Assembly (NCBI GenBank): GCA_947646735.1
Contig: CANTFK010000412.1
Span: 124,001-188,000 of the forward strand
Direction of reading: 5' to 3'
DNA: 64,000 nucleotides
DNA from: Peronospora farinosa
Lineage: Eukaryota; Oomycota; Peronosporomycetes; Peronosporales; Peronosporaceae
Positions 1-11,479 of this stretch are shown here, one piece after another. A model generated the notes under the pieces. The model was not told where the DNA came from. It saw nothing but the letters and a program-made list of their open reading frames with translations, and searched no databases. Within the stretch, counting starts at the first letter, position 1; each line of letters begins with the position of its first letter. A program made the position numbers and the translations under genes.

Positions 1-179
1 CTGTTAGGCCATCGGTCTAGGGAAGGTCGGCTGTTGAGATGTGAGGCTTTCTTCCCAGCAACCAAACACATGACGCCAAAAACCCGACGTAAATCGCGGA
101 TCCCGATCCGATACTATGGATTAGGGCATCCCGTGTAGTCGATACACGTGATCCAGAAACAAGAGGGCAGCCTCTTTTC

Positions 180-748
180 CTGAGATCTTGGTGCTACATG
201 GTACCAACTACACCATCTTGCTCCGTCTGTCTACAAAGACAACGAGTCCCTTCCTGCCTTTATGGTCAGGCGGTAAGCCAAAAATGAATTCCAAACTGAC
301 CGACTTCCAACAATCCGTTGGAATCGGCAGTGGCTTTAATGGCGCACTGCTAGAAGGTGCAGGCTTGATGTGCTGACACTCTTCACAAGAGCGAATACAG
401 TTTTCCACCCATGTGGCCACCAAAACTTCTCTGGCACTCGTAAAATGTCTTTTCACGGCCCAGATGCCCACTAAATGGAGCATCATGGCACTCGTGAAGT
501 ATTATCAGCTTAAGATCTGTGTCATGAGGGACATAGATTCTCAAGGTATCACAAAGTGACAGCTGATGCCATAGTAGGTCATCATTGTAACTAAATCGAT
601 TTGACTTCGCTTTCAGGTACGGTTGAAATAGGTAAAAAAAATCCTGGCAGCCGGTTTCGATGGATCGGCTAGGGTGACTACTAACTAAAGGTGGACCATA
701 AAGCACGATGACTTGGAGTACCAGAATGGACTTTCGTAGATACCGCAT
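180..748 (-). pseudogene. Ty3/gypsy integrase fragment (broken)
   Basis: Two overlapping minus-strand frames together read as the zinc-binding and early catalytic part of a gypsy integrase. The first holds [17 protein letters not shown], the H-x-H half of the H2C2 finger. The second holds CEECQHIKPAPSS (the C-x2-C half) and FIFGLPPDHKGRKGLVVFVD (start of the catalytic core). The same motifs occur in the near-intact element at 24755-28240, so this is an older relative. A frameshift separates the halves and no protease, RT or LTR is visible nearby. It cannot be functional. Confidence 0.85.
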
Positions 749-764
749 CTGATTTCGTCACTGA

Positions 765-1850
765 TTTGACTGTGAACGAAGCAGAATATCAAGGATTGTT
801 ACTTAGCCTCGATCTACTTGCGAATCCGACCAGGGTGTGTGTCATCATTTGTGGTGACTCAAATCTGGGGACTAGGCAAATGCGCTCGACTACAAAGCAC
901 CAAAATTGCAATTGTTACAGTATGTGGCTGTAGAGAAATTACGATCGTGACCGAACCATATTTTTCTGCATATGAAGCGGAACAGGAATCATAGTGCCGA
1001 TCGATTAGCGTGTGAAGCTCTAAAGCAAAAGAAAGGTGTGATACGTCTTCAAATTATATTTTCAAGTCGCTTCATCTTGCACTTGCCTTATACGATCGAT
1101 TCTCAATTTTTGCACGATTTCTTTTTGTAAGACTTTAACTTGACAACGTCTTCTCGTTGCTGATCGAGTATTCGCGGCCATTTTCGCTACTAAATCGATC
1201 TGATTTAATCAGCAACTCATCTGTTCGATTAAGTGTGATCAAGTCCTGGTGTTATTGTTCGTTGGCATCGATACTTGACCGGGGACGTCGCCAAGCTAAA
1301 AGCCAAAGAAGCTAAAATTTATGCCCCGCTCACACACTTAAAGAAGATAAAAGTGGATTAGTATTGTTCTGCACACGATCAAACTCGAATGCTGAAAATC
1401 GTACATAGTCTATTCACTTGGTGATTCCGGAGCTATTGCACCAAGATTTCCCACATCACTATCCTACGAGTTTAGAAAGTGATCATCAAGGAATATATAT
1501 AGCCTGTAAACGGATAGAGGCAAAATTTCATTGTCGAGAATTGTACCGAAGTATGTTGGCAAATGAGTGAATTGTGCAACGGGCAAAGGACGTCCAGATG
1601 AACATGACGGATCGCCAGGTAATTTACAGGCAACTAACCCATTTCAAATTTTAGCTATGAATCACATATCGTCACTGCCTCATTCGTTACAAGGGAATGC
1701 CAATTACTGCTATGGAAACAAGCTCGTTTCGCACTGCACAAACGATAGCAGAAATTACAAAGGGAGTGCATCCCGGCGATTAAGTGCAAGCTCGGTCGGA
1801 CCTTTGTCTTTGGAGCGAGATGAAACAGGACTCAGCGAGCGTGGGTGAGA
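765..1850 (+). pseudogene. Ty3/gypsy RNase H and integrase relic
   Basis: Plus-strand translation, with several stops and shifts, recovers an RNase H-like segment at 765-910 (VNEAEYQGLLLSLDLLA, then VIICGDSNL). Further on is an integrase zinc-finger region at about 1410-1590 (LVIPELLHQDFPHHYPTS and LYRSM). A core-like stretch at 1600-1720 reads GNLQATNPFQILAMNHISSLP. The order RNase H then integrase is that of Ty3/gypsy pol. This family differs from the minus-strand fragment just upstream, so two elements are juxtaposed. It is heavily decayed and no LTR was recognised. Confidence 0.75.
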
Positions 1851-2654
1851 GGATCAGTGAGCGTGGGTGAGAGGGCTCAGAGAGCGTAAGGTGAATGTTG
1901 CATTTATTTTGTTATCGCATCCCTTGTAACCCTCTAAATTGCTTCCTTCTCATTGGCTTTCTGATTTGCCAATTTCTCCTTCTCCTCATTATAACTTTTT
2001 TAACTGCCAATTTTTCCTTCTCCTTGTACCTTTTTATATTCATACCTTCTTCCTTATTTATCTGTTCATAAAAAAAGTATTTCACTCGACAACGCGTGGA
2101 GGGAGATTCCTCTTTTCAACGATAGAACACTTTTGACGAACAAGTCGAAACCAGTAGTAATTTATTGTTACTTCTTTCTTCTTCATCGTCTTGTGTGGGC
2201 CTGTGAGTCTTCAAGTGCTTAGTAGCTTGACTAAGTTAAAGTGAACAAGCTGACTTGGTGACGACGTTAGGTGACTTGTCATGCGCACCAGCATTTACTA
2301 GATTTACTGCAACAAACGCACAAATCTTAATGAGTTGAGGACGCATGGCTTCAAAAGAAAATATTTGGAAATGTGGAGTGGTGATTACTGCGTTCTGGGG
2401 ATGAGTGCGAATTGACGCCGAAAGGATAATCCATCGGACTGTCGGAGATACTGTTCATTTGAATCTGGTCCGTTTACTGCTGGATGGACAAAGACGGCTA
2501 ATTAAAGAGTTAAGAACGAAATTACACGGCTGATCCAATATTAAAAGTTTATTGAACAAGAAAATATTGTACTTTCTACTACCACACTCACATCAGCACT
2601 CACCTACGAGAGGAAACTCAAATTTGGCGTTTACGATTGAGTCAGTGAAACGTG

Positions 2655-2830
2655 TAAATAGAGCCATGAAGAATCCTTCTGGTGTTCATTCGTGACATAC
2701 ATCTTGATCGCTAGTCTTTAAGTTGAATCATACGTTCTGCCGTGCCATTTGCTTGCGGCTTACATGCCATGTATCCCGCTGCTTCTGCCCCGCGATCCAA
2801 TTAAATGCGCGAAAGAATTCAGACATGAAA
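2655..2830 (-). pseudogene. Inverted slice of a gypsy integrase core
   Basis: On the minus strand this stretch reads FMSEFFRAFNWIAGQKQRD, then PQANGTAERMIQ, then AIKMYVTNE with small gaps. These are consecutive blocks of a gypsy integrase catalytic core, including the PQANGTAER block around the catalytic glutamate. The next block of the same domain lies immediately to the right but on the plus strand, so this slice has been inverted relative to its neighbour. Confidence 0.65.
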
Positions 2831-2834
2831 CTGG

Positions 2835-3080
2835 CTCTCGATCATGGCGTATCGCCTTGCCTGGGATGAATACGCGAAACGCCTAACTTTTGCGATTAAC
2901 ATTGCGCAAGCTAGTGCTCGCCGAGATACACCGTTCTATCTGATTCTTGGTTGGGACCCACGATCAACTTTGGAGGTAACTCTACCATTAGAGAGTACCA
3001 AACGAAGCGATCGAGATCCACGACGGTGGCGATTTGGCATACAACGCCAGTACCAACGTGCAAGGGCCGTCGACTAAGGA
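2835..3080 (+). pseudogene. Gypsy integrase C-terminal core fragment
   Basis: The frame reads DEYAKRLTFAINIAQ and DTPFYLILGWDPRSTLE. These are conserved blocks just after the catalytic glutamate of Ty3/gypsy integrases, followed by a basic stretch ending at a stop (about 77 codons). It continues the domain that begins on the opposite strand at 2655-2830. No flanking LTR is seen. Confidence 0.75.
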
Positions 3081-4590
3081 TCGCGATCCAGGATAGGCCG
3101 ATCAACATAAAGCATATCACGATCTTCTGGCGATCAATTGTAAGTGTACCTTTGTTTGGATCGTGTCAAGGACGGATATGCTCATATAGGGGCCGGACCG
3201 TGGCCTTCGTCGTTTTCATCCCACAACGGAACAGCCATGTCAATTCTGAATTATTGGTAACACGGAAGACCTAGATGTCCGGAGAAGCGGATGTCTGGTC
3301 AGCGCGCTTGGTGGTTGTCTTTTTTAGGTCGGAAGTCTTCCGTTGTCGTTTGTTGTCTGGGGAGGATACTCGAGTGGAATTTGCAGGAGGAAAAAAACGA
3401 AGGCGACGAACCAGTGCCGAATCCAAATCAGCTAAGCGAGTAAACAAATAGAATCTCGAGAAAGGATAGTCTGATCACGCTCATTTTCTCGATCGGTCAA
3501 TGCCTGTACATATCGATCTTGCTCGCTTTCAAAGGTCGATCACTTCGTTCTTCAACTGGTCTTGATCGAAATTCTGATCATCGACCGTCTGAGCCAGCTG
3601 ATCACGCTCGATCGGAGGCAGCTTACACTCGCGTCTCGATTCCTGTCATTTTTCTTGGTCCTAAGTGACGACCTTGTAATTTTCCGGAAGCAATGGCTTG
3701 AGATGACCGATCTTCGGCAACATTCATCGAAGCGGTCACATCGGCCAGCTTATTATCGATGGCGGCCAACTGGAATCGAAGTCTTTCTTGGTCCTTATGC
3801 CGAGCTGCAGTAGCCTGGAGAAGAGAAGAACGCACGTCTGAAATCTCTTGGATGTAATTATACACGCTTTCCAAGCCTTTTCAATAACCGTCCGACAGTT
3901 AGTTGGCGTCTCCAATCTATGACGGCAGGTGTTATATTTTTGGTTCACGTATTCCACAAAAGACTTTGCTAGTTCTCAACCAGTTTTAAGTTGCTTCTCC
4001 AAGCGATCACACCGAGATCCATGGAGCTGCAGAGCTTCACGGAGCAAATTACAATCATGTAGTATGTACGGGTCAATGTGACTTTCGAGACAATAAAGAA
4101 CGAGTGTCGATCTGGGCTTTCAAAGTAGCCCGATCTGTCGCTGAAAAAATCGTAACATGACTGTTTGGAAATTCCACGGACGATTGAGGGACTTCGACAG
4201 ATCGAGCCTAAAGTTGGAAATTTCAGATAGCTCCGGAGTCATAATTGGAAAATTAGGCGATCCAAAATTTGGATCGCTGGATGAGATCACCAGATCATTA
4301 AAATCAACGGTCACATCAGATAGGATCAATGTTGATGTGACATTCAGATGAGATATCAACATTACAAGATCAAGAAATGGGTAAGAAGAGGATGCACGGA
4401 TCACTAGTATTATATGCTGGGTAACAGTGCAGGGGACGGCTGTGGCGAAGCAATCAAACAATTTGGAAGGGATTGATCAAGGAAATACCGCTGATCCAAA
4501 CCACGTTCTCTGATTGGTCAATAAGCCATACGGGACGGTTAAAAAGGAAGCAACTGTATTAAGAACACGAGAGGATACAGATTAAGAGTG
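3081..4590. other. Decayed repeat DNA, possible gag coiled-coil relic
   Basis: No intact gene is seen. GATC-containing words are unusually frequent. On the minus strand between about 3480 and 3960 short frames read as charged coiled-coil (for example QEISDVRSSLLQATAARHKD and RLRFQLAAIDNKLADV), similar in style to gag-like proteins of oomycete gypsy elements. The match is by style only, so the call is tentative. Confidence 0.3.
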
Positions 4591-4599
4591 TGCCTGGTA

Positions 4600-4800
4600 T
4601 GGACCACACGCCACGGTTACGATCCAAGAAGACAGGATCGAGGTTATAGATTGATCCATACCCTGTTACGATCGCAATTTTTGGATCGGGATTCGGAACG
4701 AGATCGATACCGCAATCCATACCCAGTTGCGATCGCGATTGAGATCCTTAGCCAATATCGAATCGAACCGTAACGATCCGTATGCAATTATGATCGCAAT
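4600..4800. repeat. GATCG/CAAT-rich imperfect short repeats
   Basis: The stretch is built from imperfect, irregularly spaced copies of short words such as ACGATCGCAAT, GGATCG and GAGATCGATAC. It has no reading frame of interest and borders the Helitron-rich segment. Confidence 0.4.
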
Positions 4801-4856
4801 CCCTCATACATGGGCAGCAATTACGGCTCTTGTTTGTTTCAGGGTATCTATTATGG

Positions 4857-4990
4857 TATCTTCTATATAATAAAGAATTGTGTCCGTCCGTCCGTAGTAC
4901 TCCTTTTTCGGCATTCGAATTGGCTATTTTTACATTATTAGCTAATTTTGTATTGGCTAATTATGCATTTTGCATTGATAATACCATGAG
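4857..4990 (+). repeat. Helitron 5'-end-like sequence, copy 1
   Basis: Begins TCTTCTATATAATAAAG followed by GTCCGTCCGTAGT and CTCCTTTT. The same AT-rich order recurs at about 11733 and, in shortened form, at 19545-19600. There it leads into a Helitron open reading frame, which suggests this is a Helitron 5' terminus (Helitrons start with TC). The element it once headed is not delimited. Confidence 0.5.
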
Positions 4991-6187
4991 CTAATTTCCA
5001 AATATATAGTAAAATTACCTACGTCCATACAAAAAGCGTGGAATTTGCGCACCTATCGGTCGGAACGACTGGCAGATCTTCATTCGGTTTGACGAATTTT
5101 GTAATATTAATGCGAGCAGGTCTCCGTTACAGAATTTCAGCTTCGAAAGGCCGTAAAAAGCTGTTTAACACATCTACATTCGGACCCTATAATATAATTA
5201 AACTTTATTTACATTATTAAAGAAAAGTATCTATCCATTGCCATCGTGCTTTTCTCGGAATTCGAATTGACTGATTTTGCGTTTTTATATTCATTTAAAT
5301 TAGCTGATATGCATTAAAAAAACGTATTTAATCGATATATTTGGATGTCTGAAATACATAACGAATCTTATTTGTGAAATCTAATAGGGTGAAGTAAGAT
5401 TGTTTGGAGTAAAAGTACCTATGAGCCTGGAGACTACGTATCTTTGGTGGTGTAATGGTTTGCTCACCAAGTATACAGTTCTGTGTAATTGGCTCGGGCT
5501 CAATATCCGCTGCCTGCCATAATATGGGCAAATTGTAAATCTAAGTAGTTCTCTCAATAGAACTTTTGGTCGCTTGCGGTAAACAATTTCGAGTGCTGTC
5601 GCGTGGTAGTCATTACTAAACCCTTGCATGAAAACGAGAGTCATTCCTCCAAGCTTGCTTGGGTCTTACACTGAATATCTTCTTCGGAAGGTGGCTGGTA
5701 GTAGTGCTATACGGTAGACGCCGAAGGCGTAAAGGTCCGTAATAACGGTAGGGCCCATATCGCTTCGATATGACTTCGTAAAATGTGATGCAAATCGGCA
5801 TAAGCCGTGGCCTCACACGGGCGCATTAGCATACCAACACGATTAATGAGGAAAAAACAAAGATCAATAAGCCAACTAGGCAGGTATAAGACAAAAGCGA
5901 AACTCCAAATCCACTTCCTCCAAGGATAAAGGTGTAAGGCAAAAGCCAATTGCAAAGGCCAAAAGCCAAATACCAATACCCGCAAGGGTAAAGGCTATAG
6001 GCCAAATGCCTAAAAACACTTCGGGATTATCAACATAATAATAAATAGTGTACGTCCATCCATCCTTTCATAGGTTTTAGGAATGTTGATTGGCCAACTT
6101 TATATTTTGCAATAATTGGTTTTTGTCGCAATTTGCATTAAGATCTCTACTATAGATTAAAGTCCTTATGTGGTGCTACAATCTAAG
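4991..6187. other. Repeat remnants without a recognisable gene
   Basis: Contains a Helitron 3'-like hairpin word (CGGTCGGAACGACTGG near 5057), and many short words repeated between 5690 and 6010 (AAAGGC, CAAAAGCCAA). A TGGTGTAATGG box near 5451 followed about 55 bases later by GGGCTCAATATCC resembles tRNA-type A and B boxes, perhaps a worn SINE head. At 6020-6150 AT-rich sequence resembles the Helitron leader. No protein-coding frame is credible. Confidence 0.35.
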
Positions 6188-7020
6188 ATGAAAAGCCCAC
6201 GGTCGCGCCGAAACCGTCTGTCCCGGGAGCGACGTTCTCGGCAGCGTGCCAAGGAATTGGTAATTGGAAGAACAGCGAGCCGCACGACGGCAAGAAGCGC
6301 ACCGTGCGCAACGCACTCGGCGGTGACAAGATAAGAACGCGGCAGCAGAGCGCGAACGCAACCGAGTGGCGCACGCGGCACGACGAGACAAAATGACACA
6401 CGAAGATGCAGCGACAGAGCGCGAGCGCAACCGAGTAGCGCACGCGGCACGACGAGACAAAATGACACACGAAGACGCAGCGGCAGAGCGCGAGCGCAAC
6501 ATAGCAAGCTCGCGCGGCCGAACCGGACCTTTCGGTTGCACGTCGCGCCGTTTTAGCTGACGTGCCGACGCAACTTAATGTGCTGATTCGGGCAGATGTG
6601 GTCTGCCGCAACTGCGCAGTACTTCATTGAATTGAGGAGCGAGTGCAGGCTCCCGGCTAAACCCTGGCAAACCCGCACTTTACGCTGTGCTGTGACCACG
6701 GAAAGGTAGCTAATATTCCACCGCTGGCGCAACCACCTGATCCGCTACGGAGCCTGCTTCGGGATCAGACGCCCATCGCCCGTGCTTTCCGGCAAATCAT
6801 TCGTGCGTACAACAACGCGCTTTCTTTTACGTCTTTGGGTGCAGAACTGGACGATCGCCTTACTCAAGGTGGCGTTTTTATGTTCCGCCTGCAAGGCGTC
6901 CTACACCACCATATGGGTGTGCTCCTCCCGGAGGCAGGCCGTGCAAGGAAGTTTGCTCAGCTTTACATTGCCGACAACAGCGCGTCGCTTGCTGTCCGGA
7001 TAAATGTTTATCGACCCTGA
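6188..7020 (+). pseudogene. Helitron protein, N-terminal part
   Basis: Starts MKSPRSRRNRLSRERR at 6188, the same start as the short Helitron at 19622. An arginine-rich region follows with an internal 69-bp (23-residue) tandem duplication at about 6352-6490 (block VAHAARRDKMTHEDAA). Then come the typical Helitron blocks LGAELDDRLTQGG, RLQGVLHHHMGVLLPE and FAQLYIADN, at 6835-7020. At least two stops and one frameshift separate these. The function in an intact element would be part of the Rep-Hel transposase. Here it is dead. Confidence 0.75.
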
Positions 7021-7249
7021 ATCGCTGCGTCCTTAAAAAACTTTAGACGATGCTGAAACTGATTAACCCTTATGTCCAGTTGTACGAGCAGGTTCGTCAT
7101 CGGATGAAAAATGATCAGGTTGTAAATCTGGAAATGTGTCTATTCTGCCTGCAGTAGAACGACAGACGCAGGTACAATACACCTACGGCAAATAAAATTG
7201 GCGCGATCATGGTGAACGACGGTTACGACGGCAGCATCTCCGATAGTTA

Positions 7250-8560
7250 CGTTGTCCTTAAGAGCCGCGACGGGCGATTGCAGCGCATATCAGCATTGCA
7301 CTCCGCCTACACGCCACTTCACTTTGTCCTCCTTTTTCCAGACGGCCGACTGGAATAAACGCCAACGATACCTCTCAGGGGACTTGAGTATGACACTGGA
7401 AGGAGGCTGCTCCAAGACAATGACGGGGATGCCGCCCGTGGATGGGATAGATCGAAACTCGTGTCGCAGATTCAGTACTACTCCTACATGCTGCACCCTA
7501 GAGCGCCAGGGGAGCATCTTTGTATTTCCAGGCGGCTCTTCCAGAAATACGTCGTGGACGCGTGGGCATGCGTGGAGAATAATCGTCTACAGTACATCGC
7601 CAACCACCTAGGCGAGCTGAGGTGCGAGCTGTATTACGAGATGATAGACTCAATCACTAAGGGAGACCACGACGCCGCGCAAGTTGGGCGCAAGTTGATA
7701 CTTCCGTCGACTTTGCCGGAAGTGATCGTCAGATGAGTCAGCTCTACCAGGATGCAATGGCCATCGTGCGCAAGTGCGTTGGCCGAACTTTTTCATTACA
7801 TTCGCGTATACTTCAAAGTGGCCAGATATCACAGCGGAGCTAGAATTCGGACAGACGGCGCAGGATCGGCCCGACTTGGACGCAAGAATTTTTCACATTA
7901 AGTTAAAGGAGCTCATGCGTGACCTCAGCGAGCGAAAAATTTTCGGAAGCGTTGTCGGCAAAGTATGGGTTATTAAATTCCAGAAGCGCGGTCTTCCGCA
8001 TGCGCACATCCTCTTCATACTATATGATGCATCAAAATTACGCACCGCCTGAGGATTCGACTCGGCCGTGTCAGCGGAAATCCCGGATCAAGGTATTCAC
8101 CTGGATTCACACGAGACCGTCACGTGCAGTAGCTTAGTGCATGGACCTTGCGGTGTGGAGAATCCGAAGGCGCCATGCATGGAGGACGGCAAATGCACCA
8201 AACACTATCCTAAATTCTTCGTCGATCAGACGTCAATCGACGTGGACGGCTACCCTCTACACCGACGGCGTGATGATGGGCTGTTTTTTTGTTGACGCGA
8301 AAGGCCGCCATGTGTACAACCGCTGGATTGTGCCGCACAACATCTACCTCTGTTGCAAGTATGATGCGCACATCATTGTCGAAGTAAGTCTGACGTAACT
8401 GCTTTCAGAGAAGTCGGAGAGGCGTATGAATTTACACTGACTAACACTGAACATTTTCACAGATCTGTTCATTGATCACTGCCATCGAGTATCTTCTCAA
8501 ATACGTCTACAAGGGGCACGATCGTACGACCGCAGTGCTCCAAGATGAGAGCGAGATCAA
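7250..8560 (+). pseudogene. Helitron HUH Rep nuclease domain
   Basis: Frames at 7461-7730 and 7774-8540 match Helitron Rep. They include a block IFHIKLKELMRDL at about 7890, the HUH-type motif GLPHAHILF at about 7990, and the tyrosine block EYLLKYVYKGHD at about 8490 (expected KYxxKYxxK catalytic tyrosines). Several stops and frame changes occur (for example near 7735, 8053 and 8295), so no full-length protein can be made. In an intact element this domain nicks and rejoins single strands during rolling-circle transposition. Confidence 0.8.
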
Positions 8561-9419
8561 GAAGTTTATTAACGCGCTCTACGTTTCTGCGCCGGAAGGA
8601 TGCTGGCTAACTTCTAGGTTTCAAAAGCGACCACTTGCCGCCCGTCCAGCGCTTGCAAGTTCAATTACCGGACCAGAAGAACACTATATTCAATGCGGAT
8701 GGAGACTTGATTGACACGGTGAACGTGGACCGTGCGCGAAAAACGACGCTTACATAGTGGCTTTGCAGCCAATCGAACGATCGCTCTCGCGCGAAATACG
8801 TCATATCTGGACTTCCCATTCCGATTTGTGTGGGGAAAAAACAAGGAGTGGACGGTCCGGAAACGCGGGATTTGCATCGGCCGGCTCTACTTTGTAAGAC
8901 AAAAATCAGGCGAACAGTACTTCTTACGGACACTTTCAACGACTGTAAAAGAACCAACATCTTTCACCAGCCTGCGGACATACGACGGCGTCGAGTAAGA
9001 AACGTTTAGGGCGACCTGTGTCGCGCGCGGGTTGTACGAGAACGACGAGGAGTGGCAACAGTGCTTGCGTGAAGCTTCGGTGATGAAGAGCGGGGCGCAA
9101 CTACGCTGTTTATTTGTTACTATCTTGTAACAGGGACTCATACTGAACCGAGACGGCTATGGGATGAGTTTAGCAGCCATTTGTCGGACGACTGTGCCCA
9201 CCAACTTCGTCAACGTGGAAATGCTGAGATGTCAGCGGATCAGATAGCTAGCTTCGCTCTCAACCTCATCGCGCAGCTCCTACTCGGGTTCGACAAGACG
9301 CCGACTACAATCTTCCGGCACCAGCTTTTCGAATAGACGATCTCGAGGCAATCGCTTTATCATGGAGCAGCTCGCGTTCGATGCCAACACTTTAGGACAA
9401 GACTGACCGTGACATTTAA

Positions 9420-10947
9420 ACCCTTAACGCCGAGCAGCTCAACGCTTACCGTGAGGTCATGCTGTCCTACAACCAAGGGGACGGCCGCATATTCTTTGTC
9501 GACGGTCCAGGCGGTACAGGAAAGACGTACCTGGAAAATCTCATGCTATAATCGGTGCGTAGTTAAAAGAAAATTGCGCTTGCAGTCGCATCCTCCGGCA
9601 TTGCGGCGCTGCTTTTAAGCGAGGGACGTACGGCGCACTTAAGATTCCTATCGATTTGAAGCCAAACGCGGTATGTGCGATCAGCAAACAGAGCGACCTT
9701 GCAGAGATGATCCGCCGTACGACGCTCATACTGTGGGGTGAGGCCCCAATGATGAGTAAATTTGCTTTCGAGGCTGTGGACCGCACGCTACGTAATAATA
9801 TAAGCGATCGGCCGAACTCGCCGTTTAGAGGGATTACTTTCGTTATGTGTGGCGACTTCCGTCAGATCCTACCCGTCGTCCCAAAAAGCCTGCGTCCAGA
9901 CGTTGTCGCAGCTTCAATTAAGGCGCCTTACCTATGGATGCATGTGAACGTCTGGTATTTGCGGGAATAATACGCGCCGTCCATTCCAAGCTAATCGCAG
10001 ACCTCGGAAACAAGACGTTTGCAGATTGGCTGCTAGCTGCTGGAGAGGATTGGCTGGAGAAGCTTGACGAGGACCGTATACGCTGCCCTGACGCAATGGT
10101 TATTAACCCTCTATCCCTCGATGGGTTGATTAATTCCATTTATCCTGGTTTTGCGGATGCTGTCATGTATCCACGAGTGTACTTCAGCCGTCGTGCTATT
10201 CTTGCCGCCCGCAACGACAACGTTGCAAACGTCAACATGGCGGTCCTCAACATGATTCCTGGCAGAACTTACGAATTCCTCAGCGCCGACAAGGTTGATG
10301 ACGAGGAGGACGCCAATGTCAATCCGACTAAGTATCTTAACCGACTAGACATAAATGGCTGGCCGCCACATCGCCTGCAGCCTAAAGTTCGCTCACCCAT
10401 CATGCTCTTACGGAACCTGGATGCATCGAGCGGCCTATGCAACGGCACCCGTCTCATCGTAGGCCGGTGTTGTTTGAAGCTGAAAGTTTGGTGGGAGCTC
10501 ACGCTGATTACGTGTACGGATCGCGCTAATTTCCGAGCAATCAGGTCTTCCATACGCCGTCCGGCGGAAGCAGCTTCCCGTGCGCTTGGCTTACGCAATG
10601 ACAATAACAAATCCCAGGGACAGACACTGCAGCTGTTAAAGTTCCTATGTTACCATTTTATGTTTGATTACCCGAAGCTCATGTTGAAACTCCTACAGCA
10701 GGTTCTGTGTTATTAGCCGGTATTTTATTAAAATTAGGATCATATGATATGACTAAGTTTTTAGTTCCTTTATTTTCTAAAGCTGCTTTATTCTTTACAC
10801 CTTATTATGTACGTATTCTCGCATGGACAATTGTACGTTGCCTTCTCACGTGCAACGGCATCCCAGAAGGTGTCGGTACTTTTAGAAGCAAGTTCCACGC
10901 TGCGTCGACTGATGCGCAATGTTATATATAGCGAAGCGCTGCGTTAA
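9420..10947 (+). pseudogene. Helitron PIF1-type helicase domain, interrupted
   Basis: Motifs appear in order. LNAEQLNAYREVM and FVDGPGGTGKTY (Walker A) fall at 9420-9540. FVMCGDFRQILPVVP lies at 9840-9890, NKSQGQTLQ at 10605-10631, and HGQLYVAFSRAT at 10822-10857, with a stop at 10945. The last two motifs normally lie about a dozen residues apart; here about 190 bp of mitochondrial-looking sequence separates them. The longest open stretch is 9934-10716 (260 codons). Frameshifts occur before Walker A and near 9550. Confidence 0.85.
10632..10812 (+). pseudogene. nad4: Mitochondrial nad4 fragment inserted in nuclear Helitron (NUMT)
   Basis: The frame at 10632 reads AVKVPMLPFYV, then a TGA, then LPEAHVETPTAGSVLLAG and ILLKLGS. 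This is the highly conserved core of NADH dehydrogenase subunit 4 (KxPMxPFHxWLPEAHVEAPTAGS). The TGA at 10665 sits where a conserved tryptophan belongs, and the His after PF is Tyr, so it has drifted since insertion. The stretch is markedly AT-rich, unlike the flanking helicase. The left junction directly follows QTLQ of the helicase. The right junction is just before FSHGQLYVAF, where the host frame resumes. It is noncoding junk in the nucleus. Confidence 0.85.
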
Positions 10948-11104
10948 AAATACTAAATGTAGCAAAGCGGTGTGTTTGAAATGCAATGTTCAATTCAGTG
11001 AAGCTCTGCGTAAAGGATGCATATGTATCGAATATACAAACAAACAGATCAGACTTTTTAAAAACCATGTCCGTCGGAACGACGGGTATACACCCTGAAT
11101 GGGA

Positions 11105-11465
11105 GGGGTTCCTCCCTGGTGCCTTGGGCAAGCACCGGCTTGTGTCGTAAGTGGCGCAGGTTCAAATCCCCCTTCGACCAACCCAAGGTCTTAAAAACAA
11201 TGTGGCACACACTTCTCTCACTGGTACTCTCCGGGAACCCTGGTACCAGTGAGTACGGCCTCGCGTAGTAGCATGAAACCCCAATACAGAATAATTGGGG
11301 CTATCCGAACTGGTTGGCACCCAGAACATTCGGTTAAACAAACCGCCCGTCCATGGCACGATAGCCATGACCGGTTAGAGGATTAATGAGCCCTGCCGAA
11401 GAGGACAAGTATCAGGCCGCCAGAGAAATCTAAATGTGCCGTCTGGCCTATATAACGAAAAAAAA
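11105..11465 (+). mobile_element. tRNA-derived SINE with poly(A) tail
   Basis: The head contains a B-box GGTTCAAATCC (11159-11169) and a plausible A-box TGGTGCCTTGGG (11117-11128). These are the internal RNA polymerase III promoter parts of tRNA-derived SINEs. The body ends in eight A residues at 11458-11465. The element is flanked by copies of CACCCTGAATGGGA at 11091-11104 and 11466-11479, a perfect 14-bp target-site duplication. A hairpin TCACTGGTAC...GGTACCAGTGA lies at about 11219-11252. Insertion hit the 3' terminus of the Helitron. I did not recognise a named SINE family. Confidence 0.8.
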
Positions 11466-11479
11466 CACCCTGAATGGGA

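Larger units (their letters stand above)
6020..11098 (+). mobile_element. Decayed autonomous Helitron (Rep-helicase element)
   Basis: The segment carries in order a basic N-terminal region, a Helitron N-terminal domain, a HUH Rep nuclease domain and a PIF1-type helicase, all plus strand. It ends in the hairpin CCGTCGGAACGACGG at 11071-11085 and CTGA at 11095-11098, which fits the Helitron 3' rule of hairpin then CTRR. Stops and frameshifts interrupt the protein repeatedly. The 5' end is uncertain; I placed it in the AT-rich leader. The helicase is further interrupted by a nad4 insert (10632-10810), and a SINE lies at the 3' terminus. Confidence 0.8.

Noticed and set aside
6166..6611. Three overlapping minus-strand frames of 113-142 codons
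   Set aside because: They are shadows of the arginine-rich, repeat-containing Helitron N-terminus on the plus strand.
10707..10931. A 74-codon ORF as a membrane protein gene
   Set aside because: It is the chance fusion of the nad4 insert with out-of-frame helicase sequence.
11100..11180. Functional tRNA gene
   Set aside because: The B-box is good but acceptor and T stems do not pair well and a poly(A) tail with target duplication follows; a SINE.
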